Shown in pieces: positions 34,986-43,221 of a stretch of DNA of 64,000 nt (its first letter is position 1; every line of letters starts with the position of its first letter). Source of the stretch: Actinomycetes bacterium (GTDB taxonomy: Bacteria; Actinomycetota; Actinomycetes; Propionibacteriales; Propionibacteriaceae). Under the pieces are notes generated by a model, which saw only the letters and a program-made list of their open reading frames with translations, was not told where the DNA came from and searched no databases. The stretch covers positions 1 to 64,000 of the forward strand of contig JAEVYS010000062.1 in the NCBI GenBank assembly GCA_023392635.1. The letters are read 5' to 3'. The translations under genes and the position numbers were made by a program.

Positions 34986-36063
34986 CTGAAGAGCGGGTGC
35001 CTGGGCTCGAGCTCAGGCACCCGCGCCCAGGCATCAGGACACCGCCGCTCCGTCCTGCGCGCGCTTTGGGGCTGTCAGGACGATTCTCTTCCGCTGTCCT
35101 TGAGGCGGTTCGGCGCGGCAGTTCGCCGGTGTCGGTGAGGGTTGCGGCGACCTCTCTGAGCTTGGTGTTGAGCAGTTGCGAGGACGTCGTCAGCAGTTGG
35201 AACGCGCCTTCCGGGGTGGTCTTGAGCCGTTCCATCAGGATGCCTTTGGCCTGCCCGATCACGTCTCGGGATTGCAGGGCCTGTTCGAGTTGCTCGATGA
35301 GTCGCTCCAGCCGTGCCCGCTCGCCGATGGTGTGGGCGGCGAGGGAGGCGTGGGCGGCCAGGATGAATCCGATGTCCTGGGCGGCTTGGTCGAGGGTGGC
35401 CGGGTCGGCGGCGAAGACGCGCAACGTGGCGATGTGTGGCCCGGCACCCTCGTCGGTCGAGGTGTCGAACGGGAACGACAGCGAGGTCTCGCCAGCGGTG
35501 GGTGTCGCGTCAGCGGCCGGTGTGGCCTGGCTCGGACGCTGGCCGGTGTCGATGTCGCGGGTGACGACGGCCCTGCTCGAGCCCGCGATCGTGGTGACTG
35601 CGGCCTCGGCGACGCGGGTCAGGAGCTGTTCGGCGGTAGGGGACTCGTGGAGATGCTCCGCGATTCCGGCGAACGCCGCTGCCAGGAGCGTGTCACGGCG
35701 TTGGGCCGCGCGGCGCGCTCCGGCGTCTTCCCGCGCGCTCGCCGCGTCCAGCCGCTCGCCGCGCCGGGCTGTCCGCTCCACGGCGGCCCGCTCGCGGGCG
35801 GCGGCAGCCTCCTGGCGTTCCGTCTGGCCCGCCGGTTCGTCGGGGACCAGGCCGAGACGAAGGGCCCGCGCCTCGAGCTGGTCCTCCCACGCCCGCAACT
35901 CGACCTCACGGGCATCAGCGACCTGATCCCGTTCGCCAGCGACCACGTCACGGGCGTCGGCCACGACATCGCGCTGATCAGCGATGGCGTCGCGGGAGTC
36001 AGCGACCAGATCCCGCTTGTCCGACTCCCATTCATGACGGCCCTGCTCCGGTTTGCCTGACAT
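34966..36063 (-). CDS. ANTAR-domain regulator with heptad-rich N-terminus
   Basis: This 365-residue protein opens with charged repeats of about seven residues (ADSRDAIADQRDVVADARD), probably a coiled coil. A degenerate GAF-like region follows (about 165-285), then an ANTAR domain (SRDVIGQAKGILMERLK) that should bind RNA hairpins for antitermination. A tail of about 55 residues past ANTAR is encoded over a strong hairpin and the overlap with the S1 gene. The ATG at 36063 follows GGGAGGTGAGG. A hexaloop hairpin shared with another ANTAR gene lies 138-171 bases upstream. The paralogue at 43266 has the same architecture. Confidence 0.85.
   Translation of the reverse strand: MSGKPEQGRHEWESDKRDLVADSRDAIADQRDVVADARDVVAGERDQVADAREVELRAWEDQLEARALRLGLVPDEPAGQTERQEAAAARERAAVERTARRGERLDAASAREDAGARRAAQRRDTLLAAAFAGIAEHLHESPTAEQLLTRVAEAAVTTIAGSSRAVVTRDIDTGQRPSQATPAADATPTAGETSLSFPFDTSTDEGAGPHIATLRVFAADPATLDQAAQDIGFILAAHASLAAHTIGERARLERLIEQLEQALQSRDVIGQAKGILMERLKTTPEGAFQLLTTSSQLLNTKLREVAATLTDTGELPRRTASRTAEENRPDSPKARAGRSGGVLMPGRGCLSSSPGTRSSATSAAG
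34993..35024. terminator. Strong hairpin after the S1 gene, inside the ANTAR coding end
   Basis: GCGGGTGCCTG and CAGGCACCCGC form an 11-bp perfect stem, and the inner part GCTCGAGC is itself palindromic. It begins eight bases after the S1 stop. It therefore can terminate S1 transcription while also encoding the C-terminal residues of the ANTAR protein. Confidence 0.75.
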
Positions 36064-36200
36064 CCTCACCTCCCGACTGGGACAGGTCGACGATACGCTG
36101 CTCGGCGTCTCCAGAGACGGGCAGCAGAAGGTGTTCTGCCTTGTGACGACGACGGCTGGCGGCACGAAGAGGGCGGCGCACTGCCTACGTTGCAGGCAAG

Positions 36201-36234
36201 CGGTGTGCCGGCTGTTCACTCAACCGACACGCCT
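36201..36234 (-). promoter_or_regulatory. Hexaloop hairpin in the ANTAR mRNA leader (copy A)
   Basis: On the minus strand the leader reads a stem GGCGTGTCGGTTG, the hexaloop AGTGAA, and the return CAGCCGGCACACC, with one C-A mismatch and G-U pairs. The loop has A at position 1 and G at position 4, as in the known ANTAR recognition hairpin. A weaker hairpin (TGCCT/AGGCA, 36182-36198) follows after a few bases, giving a tandem arrangement. 29 of 34 bases match the copy at 50300-50333. Confidence 0.55.
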
Positions 36235-36357
36235 GGCGGCCGGACCCCCGGGGTACCACAGCACGTCTGACCGGCACCCTACCCGCCGGCCCAGTCCGCG
36301 CGACCCACCGCTGGCTCCGAACTCTGGAGCACTCTGCCGAGCTGATCCACAGGGAGG

Positions 36358-36855
36358 TCAGCGGCCATTCCGGACGGCTGGGCCATGCTGGGCTTCCGAT
36401 CCTGGCTCGGGCTCGGAGAGCCATTCAACCCATCGCTGCGCGGCGCTCGGGTAGAGAGGCAACCCCTCTCCGTTTCTTATGGTCGAGCGCCACACAATGG
36501 GCGCCGTTGTGCCGTCGTCCTCGACCAGGTATGCGCCGGCCGAGGGGGCGGGGCTGAGCCGACCTGAGTACAGGAACACAATCTCGTGGCCGGGCTCCCC
36601 GTCCACGGTGTAGATGTTCTCAACCACGGTGAGCAGGACGAGATCCTCGATCGCTGCGCCGAGTTCCTCCTCGACCTCGCGTCGGATCGCGTCCTGGTGG
36701 GACTCGCCGAACTCCACGGAGCCGCCGATCAGCCGGTGGTAGCCCTCCGGATTCTCTGCGGTCGCAGGGTTCAGAGTCACCGCGTGCGCGGAGTGGTCGG
36801 AGTTCGGGGCGATCAGCATGGCCTTGACTCGGATCGAGGGCCGATCGATGCTCAC
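36358..36855 (-). CDS. NUDIX hydrolase
   Basis: This 165-residue protein has a complete Nudix box, from GGSVEFGESHQDAIR to REVEEELG, which binds the metal and pyrophosphate. The domain begins with SIRVKAMLIAP. It hydrolyses a nucleoside diphosphate-linked or related compound. The start is GTG at 36855. It lies 19 bases downstream of the PadR-like gene and is probably cotranscribed with it, so the regulator may control this hydrolase. Confidence 0.88.
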   Translation of the reverse strand: MSIDRPSIRVKAMLIAPNSDHSAHAVTLNPATAENPEGYHRLIGGSVEFGESHQDAIRREVEEELGAAIEDLVLLTVVENIYTVDGEPGHEIVFLYSGRLSPAPSAGAYLVEDDGTTAPIVWRSTIRNGEGLPLYPSAAQRWVEWLSEPEPGSEAQHGPAVRNGR

Positions 36856-36874
36856 GGCAGCGCCCGCCCGGTGT

Positions 36875-37185
36875 TCATGTCTGGCCGGGAGCAGGCTGGA
36901 AACGTGGGGTTCCGGCCGGCCGGTACGCCTTGACCAGGGCGAGACGGGCGGCCTGAATGCCGGCCCCGGTGAGCCGGTAGTAACGGCGTGCTGGACGACC
37001 CTCTCTTCGCGGATCGATGTCCTCCCAGCGGGACTCCACCCATCCCAGGCCTTCCAGCCGGGCGAGGATGGGATGCACCGTCCCGCTTGCGAGCCCGCAA
37101 GCATCGCCCACCTCGACGCGCCGTACAGTTCCCGCGTCGAGTCCTCCAGCAGCGTATGGAGCACAAGCTGGGTCGGATTGGTCAT
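36875..37185 (-). pseudogene. PadR-like regulator with a frameshift
   Basis: The N-terminal part starts at ATG 37185 (MTNPTQLVLHTLLEDSTREL, then YG). The rest of the winged helix is in another frame: EVGDACGLASGTVHPILARL, then the wing GRPARRYYRLTGAG and a short tail. The total length is one base short of an in-frame gene, and the break lies at about 37115-37119, where five bases stand between the LYG and EVGD codons. The gene is either inactivated, recoded, or carries a read error. An ATG at 37198 in the second frame gives a different, non-homologous N-terminus. Confidence 0.7.
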
Positions 37186-37201
37186 CCGAAGACCACATGT
37201 T

Positions 37202-37224
37202 CTCTACCTAGGGGCTAGGTAGAG
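37202..37224. promoter_or_regulatory. Perfect inverted repeat upstream of padR
   Basis: CTCTACCTAG (37202-37211), GGG, CTAGGTAGAG (37215-37224): a perfect 10-bp inverted repeat 17 bases before the PadR ATG. It is a likely autoregulatory operator and is well conserved for a gene that appears broken. Confidence 0.7.
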
Positions 37225-37287
37225 GGCGAGTAGCACGAGTGTCACTATCGGTTCACAGTGCTGACGAGGCAGGCCGGCCACCATTGT

Positions 37288-37491
37288 CTAGATCGAGGTG
37301 TCCGACGGTGGCGCCCCGAACTCATTCGGCAGCCCTGGCCCTGGACCGGTTCGCCCTCGCGCCCAGGGGGCCGTGTCGGTCTCCTTCGCGCAGGTGACGC
37401 ACCTTTGGAACAGCGCCCCGGTCTCCGGGTCGACTGCGTCCACCCACCGGTGGGCGCCGATGATGCACAAGAACCGATCAAACGTCCTCAT
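37288..37491 (-). CDS. Small HxW/CxxC protein, copy 1
   Basis: This 67-residue protein has LCIIGAHRWVDAVDPETG, then RCVTCAKETD, giving a C..H..W and CxxC pattern that may bind zinc. It is followed by APWARGRTGPGPG and a polar tail. The ATG is preceded by CGAACGGGAGGCTC, the same string that precedes copy 2. I recall this layout in small actinobacterial proteins of unknown role. Confidence 0.75.
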   Translation of the reverse strand: MRTFDRFLCIIGAHRWVDAVDPETGALFQRCVTCAKETDTAPWARGRTGPGPGLPNEFGAPPSDTSI

Positions 37492-37653
37492 TCGAGCCTC
37501 CCGTTCGCTTGACCGAGGTCCCGCTTGCAGCAGGAGAGCAGGTCCCATCCCTGCTGGCCGGCAGGCCGTTCATGGCCACTCCTCGCCGCACGATGTCCGC
37601 TGAGTTCGGTCTTCACGGAACCTCCAGGCGGACTCCGCTCATCAGGTAGCCAC

Positions 37654-37833
37654 TCAGAGAAACCCGCCCCCGGTGTCGATCTTCCGCGGTGGTCCCGGGC
37701 TTTCCCACGGAGCGGCGCCGGTCTCCCTGCCACAGACTGCGCACCGCTCCACGACCGTTCCGGTCAAGGAGTCATCCACCTGCTGCCAACGGTGTGCGCC
37801 GACCAAGCACCAGAGTCGATCGATCCTGCTCAC
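37654..37833 (-). CDS. Small HxW/CxxC protein, copy 2
   Basis: A GTG-started 59-residue reading frame encodes RLWCLVGAHRWQQVDDSLTG, then ERCAVCGRET and AAPWESPGPPRK, clearly paralogous to the 67-residue protein downstream. The upstream string CGAACGGGAGGCTC with GGGAGG is identical to that of copy 1, which supports the start. The gene is easy to miss because of its length. Both probably arose by tandem duplication. Confidence 0.8.
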   Translation of the reverse strand: MSRIDRLWCLVGAHRWQQVDDSLTGTVVERCAVCGRETGAAPWESPGPPRKIDTGGGFL

Positions 37834-38269
37834 CTGAGCCTCCCGTTCGCGAAACCGGCGTCGCGCCCGCTTCCCTCAAACGGTGCGGGAGGCAGAGGGG
37901 TGCTGGACACATGGCTCCGGGCCCTCACCCAACCCGCACGTGGTCCAGTTCAGGGGCTGGCCGCCACTTCGCTGGGCCACCCGAATTGTCGACCAGCCCG
38001 GCTCACCCGACCACGCGCAGTTCTACCCGCGGCAAGCGCGCTGTCGGCGTGCAAACCGGATCGGTGCGAGCGCCGGTAGGTACAGCGCTCATCGGCCATC
38101 CCGACCACGCCAGGAATCGGCGGCAGGTGACGGCGGTCGTCCTGGTCAGGCGCGACGTGGGCTCGCCTTGTGCCGGGACGCGCGAACCCCGATCTCTCCT
38201 GAATGGGGCAACAATGCTCGTGACTATCTGCTAGTGGAACCTTCTGGCGCTGGGCGGACACTACCTTGT
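37834..38269. other. Divergent intergenic region, 436 bases
   Basis: This lies between the small zinc-type protein (minus) and the ECF sigma gene (plus). I find no gene with support on either strand. A GGAAC at 38236-38240 resembles an ECF -35 element, but no convincing -10 follows. The stretch must hold both promoters. Confidence 0.5.
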
Positions 38270-38797
38270 GTGAGCGATGTCGACGCGGCGGACTGGGTGC
38301 GTGTCCGCGCCGGTGACCCGGCGGGGTTGGCTGTCTTGTTCGATCGGCATGCCGCGCGGCTGTTCCGTCACGCGTGCCGGTTGCTCACCGTCCGTGAGGA
38401 TGCGAAGGATGCGGTCACGATCGCGTTCTTCGAGTTGTGGCGCAGGCGCTCCTCTGTTCGGCTGGTGGAGGGCTCCCCGTTGCCGTGGTTGTTGAACACG
38501 GTGGCGCATGTGGCGCGCAACCTGGAGCGGTCGGGTCGGCGGTATCGCGCGCTGATGGCGCGGGCACCGAGGCGCGATGCGGCCGGCGAGCCGTCCGGGA
38601 ACGACGACAGCGGTGTGCTGGCGGCGCTGAAGCGGCTGCCCGCGCGGGAGCAGAGCGTCGTCGTGCTGAGGGTGTTGGAAGGCTATCCGGAGCGCGCCAC
38701 GGCCCAGACGCTCGGGATCCCGGAGGGGACCGTGAAGTCCCGCCTGGCCCGAGCGCGGGCGAAACTGCGCTCGGAGATCTCGGCGATGGAGGGGTGA
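38270..38797 (+). CDS. ECF-type RNA polymerase sigma factor
   Basis: This 175-residue protein has sigma region 2 (DRHAARLFRHACRLLTVREDA, core and -10 recognition) and region 4 (LPAREQSVVVLRVLEGYPE, with the HTH QTLGIPEGTVKSRLARAR). The start is probably GTG at 38270; GTG at 38234 is an alternative. The stop overlaps the next gene as TGATG. No classical zinc anti-sigma factor is present. The membrane-anchored propeller gene next in line takes the usual anti-sigma position. Confidence 0.88.
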   Translation: MSDVDAADWVRVRAGDPAGLAVLFDRHAARLFRHACRLLTVREDAKDAVTIAFFELWRRRSSVRLVEGSPLPWLLNTVAHVARNLERSGRRYRALMARAPRRDAAGEPSGNDDSGVLAALKRLPAREQSVVVLRVLEGYPERATAQTLGIPEGTVKSRLARARAKLRSEISAMEG

Positions 38798-40116
38798 TGG
38801 GCATGGATGGTGGGCTCTCTCCATTCGAGCACGACGAGCTTCGCGATCTCGTGCTGGCCGGGACCCAGCGCATCCGTCCGGCACGGGCGCGACCTGCACG
38901 CTTCGTGCTGGGGGCCACGTTGCTGCTCGTCGGCGCCCTCGTCGGCGGGATTGCCGTCTGGGCATGGCGCGCGGCCAGCACACTGCCCGACGTGGTGCCG
39001 GGCATGCCTGCCCCGAGGACCTCGGTGTGGAGTGGCTGGTTGGCGTTCTCGGGCGGGCAAGGGGACGGTGACATCTACCTGGTCAGGGCGGGCTCATCCC
39101 CACGTCGGATCCTGGGCTCGGACAGCGAGACGGCCGACCAGGTATGTCCCGCCTTCTCTCCCGACGGCCACCGCCTGGTTGCCGGACAGCTGAGCGATGA
39201 CGGTTCGGGTCGGCTCAGCAGTGCGCTGGTGATCCTCGACGTGAGCGCCGATGGCAAGGTTTCCCACACGACCACCCGCGTCCTCGACGGCGTGACGAAG
39301 GCGCCGTGCGCGGTCTGGTCAGCGGATGGCCGGTACCTGGCGTTCGGTGTCAAGGCCGGCGACGCGAGTGTCGAGGAGGTCTGGGTGCTCGACACCGGCA
39401 CCGGCGACATCCGCCGGTTACCCAGGCTCTCGGCCACCGACCTGCAATGGGCCCCGCGTGCCTCTGAGCTGTACATCGCAAGCAACGACAACGGCATTAC
39501 GGTCTACTCGACCGTCACCGACAAGATGAGGATCCTCGAGGGCACCTCGGGAGCGGTCGCCTTCGCCATTTCACCCGACGGCCACCAGTTGGTGGTCCAG
39601 CGGAGCGATCCGTCCGGGATCGGCGCCGGACAGCCGGTCGGCCTGATGTTGATGGGCGCCGACGGATCTGACCAACACCTCCTCGGCGGCTATCGGGTCG
39701 ACCTTGGCATCGGACCGGTGTGGTCACCCGACGGGAGCCGGGTCGTGTTCCAGCAGCTCTGCGACACCTACCGTGACGAGTCGGGAGCGGACCGCGCGTG
39801 TGTGGAGGAACACGAGGTCGTCGTCATGACCATCGACCAGACCAACCCGCTCGGGCCCGCCGTCACGAGAACGGTGCTCGCTCCGCCACGACCGGCGCTG
39901 GGCGGAGAGTCCCGGCCGTGGTTCCCCTACGCCGTCACCTGGGCGCCTGATGGCCGTACGCTGCTCTTCCTCGGGTGGTTCTCGGGCGGAAGCGGGATCC
40001 TCGCCATGCCTGCGGACGGCGCGACACCACCGGCGATCCTCGAGGACGGGCTCAATGTCGCCGGACACAGCGGTGAGCCCTGGAACACCGTGCAGAGCTG
40101 GAGTCCACAACCGTGA
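38797..40116 (+). CDS. Single-pass membrane protein with WD40-like propeller
   Basis: The first 33 residues of this 439-residue protein are cytosolic (FEHDELRDLVLAGTQRIRPA). One transmembrane segment follows (about 36-56), then an extracytoplasmic six- or seven-bladed propeller with PD40/TolB-like repeats (AFSPDGHRL, VWSADGRYLAF, AISPDGHQLV, VWSPDGSRVVF). The short cytosolic end could bind the sigma factor and the propeller could sense the envelope. The start overlaps the sigma stop. Confidence 0.8.
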   Translation: MGMDGGLSPFEHDELRDLVLAGTQRIRPARARPARFVLGATLLLVGALVGGIAVWAWRAASTLPDVVPGMPAPRTSVWSGWLAFSGGQGDGDIYLVRAGSSPRRILGSDSETADQVCPAFSPDGHRLVAGQLSDDGSGRLSSALVILDVSADGKVSHTTTRVLDGVTKAPCAVWSADGRYLAFGVKAGDASVEEVWVLDTGTGDIRRLPRLSATDLQWAPRASELYIASNDNGITVYSTVTDKMRILEGTSGAVAFAISPDGHQLVVQRSDPSGIGAGQPVGLMLMGADGSDQHLLGGYRVDLGIGPVWSPDGSRVVFQQLCDTYRDESGADRACVEEHEVVVMTIDQTNPLGPAVTRTVLAPPRPALGGESRPWFPYAVTWAPDGRTLLFLGWFSGGSGILAMPADGATPPAILEDGLNVAGHSGEPWNTVQSWSPQP

Positions 40117-40826
40117 CCGGGGAGCGGAGGCCCACCGTGGTCCGACGACAGGCCCGGACAGCCGGCACCGTCGCGACGGCGCGGGGTCTTGCCATCGTGC
40201 TGGCTCTTGCTCTGGGCGGATGCACCCCAACGACGCCACCCACGTCGACTCCGTCCGTGGCCTCGTCACCGAGCCCATCGCAGATCGACACGTCCACCTG
40301 GACCGTCTACGAATCCAGCCAGTACGGCTTCACCGTCAAACACCCACCCGGCTGGGCCGCGAAGCCGGCAACGCACCCCTGGACCCTCACCGGGGACGCC
40401 ACCAACTGGATGAGCACCGGCCAGGATCGCTTCAGCTCGGCCGCCGGCGATGTCTGGGTCACCGTGTGGTCGACACCCGCGAAAGGCATGCCAGAGACCC
40501 CGGAAGGCGTCGCGGCGTGGATCGAGAAGTACTGCCAGCACATCGACGAGCCCTGCCCCGGAGTGCAGGACCGCGCGGCCCCGCTGTGCCACACCAAAGA
40601 CCTCTGCCACCCCGGGCTGCTGGTGGAGACCCCCAACCGGGAGTTCAGGGCATTCTTCACCGGCGGCGAACACGCCGGCCAGATCGTGGGCGTTGCGATC
40701 TGGCGTCCGGAGTGGGACCAGCCCGTCGCAAAGTACGGCGGCGCCCGCCGGCTCCTCGAGGGCTTCCTTTCCGGAATGGACGTGTGTGTCAAGAAAGCAT
40801 CTCAGGTCCCGTCCGGCTGCGGCTGA
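40113..40826 (+). CDS. Putative lipoprotein with PsbP-like domain
   Basis: GTG at 40113 overlaps the previous stop (GTGA). The N-terminus of this 237-residue protein has arginines, a hydrophobic stretch and the lipobox LGGC at about residue 37, then a serine/proline/threonine linker. The mature part starts YGFTVKHPPGWAA, which resembles PsbP/DUF1795-type domains seen in exported actinobacterial lipoproteins. Several cysteines occur in the second half. It is the third gene of the sigma-propeller operon and should lie on the outer face of the membrane. Confidence 0.72.
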   Translation: MTGERRPTVVRRQARTAGTVATARGLAIVLALALGGCTPTTPPTSTPSVASSPSPSQIDTSTWTVYESSQYGFTVKHPPGWAAKPATHPWTLTGDATNWMSTGQDRFSSAAGDVWVTVWSTPAKGMPETPEGVAAWIEKYCQHIDEPCPGVQDRAAPLCHTKDLCHPGLLVETPNREFRAFFTGGEHAGQIVGVAIWRPEWDQPVAKYGGARRLLEGFLSGMDVCVKKASQVPSGCG

Positions 40827-41017
40827 CGTGTCGATAGCGGGCACGCGGTACCGCCGGCATCGTGCCGACTGTCCTGGGCTTGCTCCGCCGCGAACCTGAG
40901 CGTGGACGATCTGCCGAACCTGCCGCCGTGGCGTGGCCCCAACTCGTTCTCGCTGGGGCCGTTGTCCGCGCGGTGCGTGTTGTCGCCTGCGAGGATGTAC
41001 CGGTCAGGGAGGTAGGG

Positions 41018-41587
41018 ATGGGAGCCCGTAAGCGTCTTGGTGCCGCGCTGTCCCAGCAGACGAAGATCAGGATCGGCCTCAGGCCGAAGCACGCCGATCG
41101 GCTCGACGGTTTCGTGGTTGGCATCGGCAAGGAATGGGTGCTTCTCGCCGCGACGATGGATGGGGGCTACTTCGACGGCTACCAAGCGGTCCGGCTGAAG
41201 GATGTGGAACGGATTCGCCGTGACGAGACCTTCCAGGCAAGGTTCTCCGGAACCCAATCGCAGTGGCCTCCCTCGTCCCCACCGGTCGACCTCAACTCCA
41301 CTGTGGGAGTGGTCACGTCGCTGGCCGCCTGCTCGCCGTTGATCGGGATCGAGAAGGCCGGCGAGCGCAGCGCCCTGTGGATCGGCGCCCTGTACGAGGC
41401 GGGACGCAAATGGGTCTGGCTCCACGAGGTTGCGCCGGATGGGTCTTGGGGGGACACGCCCCTCGGCTACCGGACGAAGCTGATCACGAACGTCCACAGC
41501 GGCACCCACTACCTGACCGCCCTCACGGCCGTCGCCGACGAGCAGCCCACCCTCACACCTCCTGTCGAGGCTCCGGCGGCGCAGTAG
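41018..41587 (+). CDS. Unrecognised cytosolic protein (189 aa)
   Basis: The ATG at 41018 follows AGGGAGG. The first ~90 residues include DRLDGFVVGIGKEWVLLA and a YFDGYQAVRLKDVERIRRD segment, which looks like an Sm-like/small-barrel fold. The rest is mixed. There is no signal peptide. It follows the sigma-propeller-lipoprotein genes after 191 bases and may be independent. No family is named. Confidence 0.6.
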   Translation: MGARKRLGAALSQQTKIRIGLRPKHADRLDGFVVGIGKEWVLLAATMDGGYFDGYQAVRLKDVERIRRDETFQARFSGTQSQWPPSSPPVDLNSTVGVVTSLAACSPLIGIEKAGERSALWIGALYEAGRKWVWLHEVAPDGSWGDTPLGYRTKLITNVHSGTHYLTALTAVADEQPTLTPPVEAPAAQ

Positions 41588-42280
41588 GGCGGCGGAGTCG
41601 TAGCGGCACAAGCGCGCACTCGGGGTGCAGCCCGACGAATCTGCCCCTTGTTGGCGGGCATCCCAGTTCCTGCGGGCTCGGAAGTGGATCCAGAGGCAGA
41701 TTCGTTGCCCCAACGCCCACGCGTCGGTGCGGCTACTAGTCCCATTGACCTCAGATCGGGCCTTGGCCGAGGCTCGGTTCAGGTGCTCGGGGTGGTCGCT
41801 CTCGTTTGCGGCTGTCCTGGCGATCTGGTGGCCTGTGACTCTCAGCTGGCGTGCGCTGCCCTGGGCACCGATTCGGCGCGGGAGAGGCTGAAGAAGGGAA
41901 TGCTCTGCCAGTAGTCGCGGGCTGCCCTCCCAGGGGGGCTTCGCCGGTCAGAGACCCGGCGGCCCATGATGAGGCCGAGTGGTCTGAGCAGGAAGCTCTG
42001 GAACACCTCGAGCCCCGGCGTGGGCTCCTCGGAGAGCTTGCGGCATAGACGATTTGGTGCGGCTCGCGAGGTGCTGTCTTCTGGCGGTGAGGCGACGCCG
42101 CTGGCACACGGTTCTGGACCGGCGGAGCCTTGCGATGGGTGAATCGATGGGTCTACCGGCATCGCCAGTTCACCCCTACCGCGTACAGCGGCAGATCCCA
42201 CACCGGTCGGGGAACCACTGTGTCGACGCATCGGTGGTCTCGCCCAACCTGCCTCGAGTAGCGCCCGCCTTGTCTCCGGG
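41588..42280. other. Gap of 693 bases without a supportable gene
   Basis: The stretch lies between two convergent genes. Several open frames cross it on both strands, but none has a ribosome-binding site with a consistent start, a recognisable motif or typical codon-position bias. I see no tRNA, repeat or strong hairpin. Confidence 0.5.
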
Positions 42281-43069
42281 CTAGGTGCGTCGACGCCGGG
42301 ACTCCGGAGGCAGTTGGCCGGTGTGGTTGACCTCCTCAGCGATGTCACGCAGCCGCCGGTTCAGGTTCTGGCTGGCTGTTTTCAGCCGCTTCAGGGCCTC
42401 TTCGCGGGTGAGTCGACGGTTGGCCATCAGGATCCCGACGGCGACGCTGATCTCCCTGTTGCTGTCGATTGCGCGTTCGAGACGGTCGATGGTGTCGTGC
42501 TGGATCTGGTTGAGCAGCAAGACGGAGGCGAACGATCCGAATATCGCCGCGACGGGCAGTTGGTCGTCGCCGAAGGCCCCGGGGGTCGCGGCGTAGAAGT
42601 TCAGTGCTGCGCGATGGTCCTTGGCGACGGCGAGCCGGATGCTCAACATTGACCGCACGCCGAGCTTGACCGCGCCTGGTGAGAATGCGGGGAACTGGTC
42701 GTCGGCGGCGAGGTCGTTCACGAGCACAAGGTCGCTTTCGGTGAGAGCGGTGACACACGGCCCTTCGCCCGTGCTGTATTGAAGGGTGTCGACGAGCAGC
42801 GGCAGGTCGTCGGTGGCGAAGAGGGTCCTGGGTTCGCGTGCGGCGCTGACTATTGAGATGGCGGCATGCTGGGCGCCTCCGACAGCACGGGTGGCGTGGC
42901 GGACGACCGCATCAAGCCTGAGCGCGGTCCCTCCGGCCGTCATCCGGGTAAGGATCTGCTGGAACTGGACAGCCATGTCGTGGGCTGAGGAGGGCCCCGT
43001 AGTTGATCCGGCCAAGGCGGGTACAGCCTTTCGCGCCGCGCGGGCTCGCCCGTTTCCTGAACGACCCAT
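42281..43069 (-). CDS. GAF-ANTAR regulator
   Basis: This 262-residue protein has a GAF domain (about 50-195: YSTGEGPCVTAL, the LGVRSMLSIRL strand) followed by an ANTAR domain (SNREISVAVGILMANRRL with ASQNLNRRL). It probably senses a small ligand or redox state and binds nascent RNA. The start is placed at ATG 43069. No strong ribosome-binding site is visible, and an ATG closer to the GAF domain (MAVQFQQ) is possible. It diverges from the 43266 ANTAR gene across about 150 bases. Confidence 0.82.
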   Translation of the reverse strand: MGRSGNGRARAARKAVPALAGSTTGPSSAHDMAVQFQQILTRMTAGGTALRLDAVVRHATRAVGGAQHAAISIVSAAREPRTLFATDDLPLLVDTLQYSTGEGPCVTALTESDLVLVNDLAADDQFPAFSPGAVKLGVRSMLSIRLAVAKDHRAALNFYAATPGAFGDDQLPVAAIFGSFASVLLLNQIQHDTIDRLERAIDSNREISVAVGILMANRRLTREEALKRLKTASQNLNRRLRDIAEEVNHTGQLPPESRRRRT

Positions 43070-43100
43070 CCTCGGCTGACCGGAATCTACAGGCCTGACC

Positions 43101-43190
43101 GATCGGCAGCCAACCGCTTGCCGATCTCGTGGACCATCGCAGGCCGACGATGGGTAATTGGCTTGGTGCGCACGAGTTCTGAACTGTGCG
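43101..43190. promoter_or_regulatory. Two hairpins between divergent ANTAR genes
   Basis: GATCGGCA/TGCCGATC (43101-43126, 10-base loop) and a bulged CGCAC-G-AGT/ACT-GTGCG (43169-43190, 5-base loop). Both can form in either transcript. They do not match the hexaloop motif of the other two ANTAR leaders, so the role is only suggested by position. Confidence 0.4.
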
Positions 43191-43221
43191 GAGCAGCCAG
43201 TGGTGTCGAGGGAGGTCAAAC

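Noticed and set aside
38236..38265. GGAAC box as an ECF autoregulated promoter
   Set aside because: No convincing -10 element at the usual distance. It is recorded only as a possibility in the intergenic entry.
41842..42348. 168-codon minus-strand frame in the 41588-42280 gap
   Set aside because: It overlaps the end of the GAF-ANTAR gene, has no ribosome-binding site and a composition typical of chance frames.
43101..43126. Hairpin between divergent ANTAR genes as a third copy of the hexaloop element
   Set aside because: Stem and loop sequences differ and the loop has about ten bases, so it is not counted with the two matching copies.
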